A DNA stretch of 6,556 bases from Candidatus Kuenenia stuttgartensis (GTDB lineage Bacteria; Planctomycetota; Planctomycetia; Isosphaerales; Isosphaeraceae): positions 1 through 6,556 of the forward strand of contig CAMBZY010000189.1 in assembly GCA_945872325.1 (NCBI GenBank), read 5' to 3'. Positions 5,789 through 6,556 of this stretch are shown here, piece by piece (positions within the stretch are counted from its first letter, which is position 1; every line of letters begins with the position of its first letter). The notes below the pieces were generated by a model, which was not told the origin of the DNA, did not search any database, and was given only the letters and a program-made list of their open reading frames with translations. The position numbers and the translations under genes are program-made.

Positions 5789-5824
5789 AAAAACGGGAAG
5801 TTATTTTCGGCCTGATCCTAAGCC
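5787..5824. repeat. Right inverted repeat of the palindromic island
   Basis: GGAAGTTATTTTCGGCC (5796-5812) is the exact reverse complement of 5429-5445. Matching continues on both sides (TTAAAAA inward, CTAAGCC outward). This arm overlaps the 3' end of the minus-strand sat-cysC gene and encodes its last residues and TAA. Confidence 0.85.
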
Positions 5825-6556
5825 GTCTCCTCCGGAGCCCAGATACGCGGTTCGTTGAGTTGGTGTCCGGAGGTCGGCGTCGATGAACCAGTCTGTGATA
5901 TAGCCCAGTTCTTTGAGCTTACCAACGATCACATCGACGCATTCAGACACGCCCAGTCGGGAGGTGTCGAGCGTGACTTCAGGGTTCAATGGGGGTTCAT
6001 AAGGGTCGTCCACACCCGTAAAGCCCAGCCCCTTACCGTCGGCCACGGCGGCGCGAGCTTTGGCGTAAAGGCCCTTCACGTCGCGGGTTTCGCAGATGTC
6101 GATGGGGGTGTCGCAGAAGATTTCTACAAAGTGACCCCTGGATAGTTTACGGGCATGGTCTCTCGGAGCGCGGTAAGGGCTGACCACGGAACAGATTGTC
6201 GTGCCGCCCTGGGCAGCCAGAAGGCCCGCCACGTAGCCAACTCGATGGATATTGGTGTCGCGATCTTCTTTGGAGAAACCAAGACCTTTGGAGAGGTGCG
6301 TGCGAATCTCGTCGCCGTCCAGAAACGCAACATTGCGGCCATATTCCGCCAGACGCTCGACCAGCCCATGAGCGATCGTCGATTTTCCTGAACCAGAGAG
6401 ACCTGTGAACCAGATGGTGAGACCCTGGCGGTTTTTGGGCGGACTGGTCTCGCTGAGGATCGAAGCCACAGCCGGACGACAGAACCAGTCGGGCAGGGGA
6501 ATGCCCCTGGCCAGATAGTCGTCGCGGACTTGATCGGCAGAAATATCGGCGGTTTT
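5801..6556 (-). CDS. Bifunctional ATP sulfurylase / APS kinase (Sat-CysC fusion), C-terminal part
   Basis: The minus-strand frame is open to the window edge, giving 251 visible residues before TAA at 5801-5803. The first 29 visible residues contain ISADQVRDDYLARG and IPLPDWFCRPAV. They match the C-terminal end of ATP sulfurylase where it joins APS kinase in Sat-CysC fusions. The in-frame GTG at 6467-6469 is therefore not a real start. The kinase domain is complete: P-loop GLSGSGKS (52-59), DGDEIR (80-85), SPYRAPRDHAR (126-136), RDVKGLYAKA (148-157) and GFTGVDDPYEPP (178-189). ATP sulfurylase makes APS from sulfate and ATP, and the kinase then phosphorylates it to PAPS for sulfate assimilation or sulfotransfer in the cytoplasm. 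About 30 residues follow the usual kinase end (near LKELGYI). The last eight (GLGSGRK preceded by none from outside the repeat except the shared G) are encoded within the right arm of the palindromic island. Confidence 0.9.
   Translation of the reverse strand, partial: KTADISADQVRDDYLARGIPLPDWFCRPAVASILSETSPPKNRQGLTIWFTGLSGSGKSTIAHGLVERLAEYGRNVAFLDGDEIRTHLSKGLGFSKEDRDTNIHRVGYVAGLLAAQGGTTICSVVSPYRAPRDHARKLSRGHFVEIFCDTPIDICETRDVKGLYAKARAAVADGKGLGFTGVDDPYEPPLNPEVTLDTSRLGVSECVDVIVGKLKELGYITDWFIDADLRTPTQRTAYLGSGGDGLGSGRK

Larger units (their letters stand above)
5418..5824. mobile_element. Palindromic repeat island bounded by inverted repeats (MITE-like or REP/BIME-like)
   Basis: A block of about 407 bp is bounded by 37/38-base inverted repeats that share a perfect 17-base core. 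Moving inward there is a copy of an inverted GCTAGC-containing core on the left, then direct 58-bp repeats in the opposite sense, then a second copy of the inverted core on the right. It has no coding capacity, so any movement would need a transposase supplied elsewhere. No clear target-site duplication was found at the ends (GAACA outside the left, GTCTC outside the right). It could equally be a non-mobile structured element such as a BIME, a bidirectional terminator or a structured RNA. The arrangement is directly visible; the mobile label is inference. Confidence 0.5.

Noticed and set aside
5418..5824. Integron attC-like sites
   Set aside because: The palindromic units lack the paired RYYYAAC/GTTRRRY core sites, and the units are not separated by gene cassettes.
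6467..6469. GTG as the start of a stand-alone APS kinase
   Set aside because: The frame is open upstream to the window edge and encodes sulfurylase-like sequence, so this codon is internal.

Overview
The window looks like a piece of a planctomycete chromosome. The main reason is the gene pair at the left end. A DUF1553 (PSD1-type) protein is followed 49 bases later by a Tat-exported DUF1501 protein, and this pairing is expanded and characteristic in Planctomycetes. A PEP-CTERM surface protein and abundant intergenic palindromic repeats fit the same assignment. No genus can be named from the sequence alone.

Layout. (1) 1-1662, + strand: 3' part of a DUF1549/DUF1553 gene cut by the window edge. 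(2) 1712-3148, + strand: a complete DUF1501 protein of the alkaline-phosphatase-like fold, probably in the same operon. (3) 3149-3698: non-coding, with a hairpin and the first copy (A) of a dispersed repeat of about 50 bp. (4) 3699-4672, + strand: a secreted NHL-repeat beta-propeller protein with a C-terminal PEP-CTERM anchor. Its signal peptide is split between two frames at a run of eight C residues. The best ribosome-binding site serves an ATG at 3699 in the wrong frame, and one extra C would restore a full signal peptide. (5) 4673-5417: non-coding, with a terminator candidate, repeat copies B and C, a duplicated hairpin motif and then an AT-rich stretch. (6) 5418-5824: a compact palindromic island of about 407 bp bounded by 37/38-bp inverted repeats. 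It contains 58-bp direct repeats and inverted copies of the same core. (7) 5801 to the right edge, - strand: the 3' part of a gene for a bifunctional ATP sulfurylase / APS kinase (Sat-CysC fusion). Its last eight residue codons and stop lie inside the right arm of the palindromic island.

Functionally there are three separate units. The DUF1553/DUF1501 pair is an exported system of unknown reaction. The propeller protein is a surface or exopolysaccharide-associated protein sorted by an exosortase. Sat-CysC makes APS and then PAPS from sulfate. The two points most worth a second look are the possible phase-variable or frameshifted start of the PEP-CTERM protein and the TIR-bounded palindromic island that reaches into the sulfate-activation gene.
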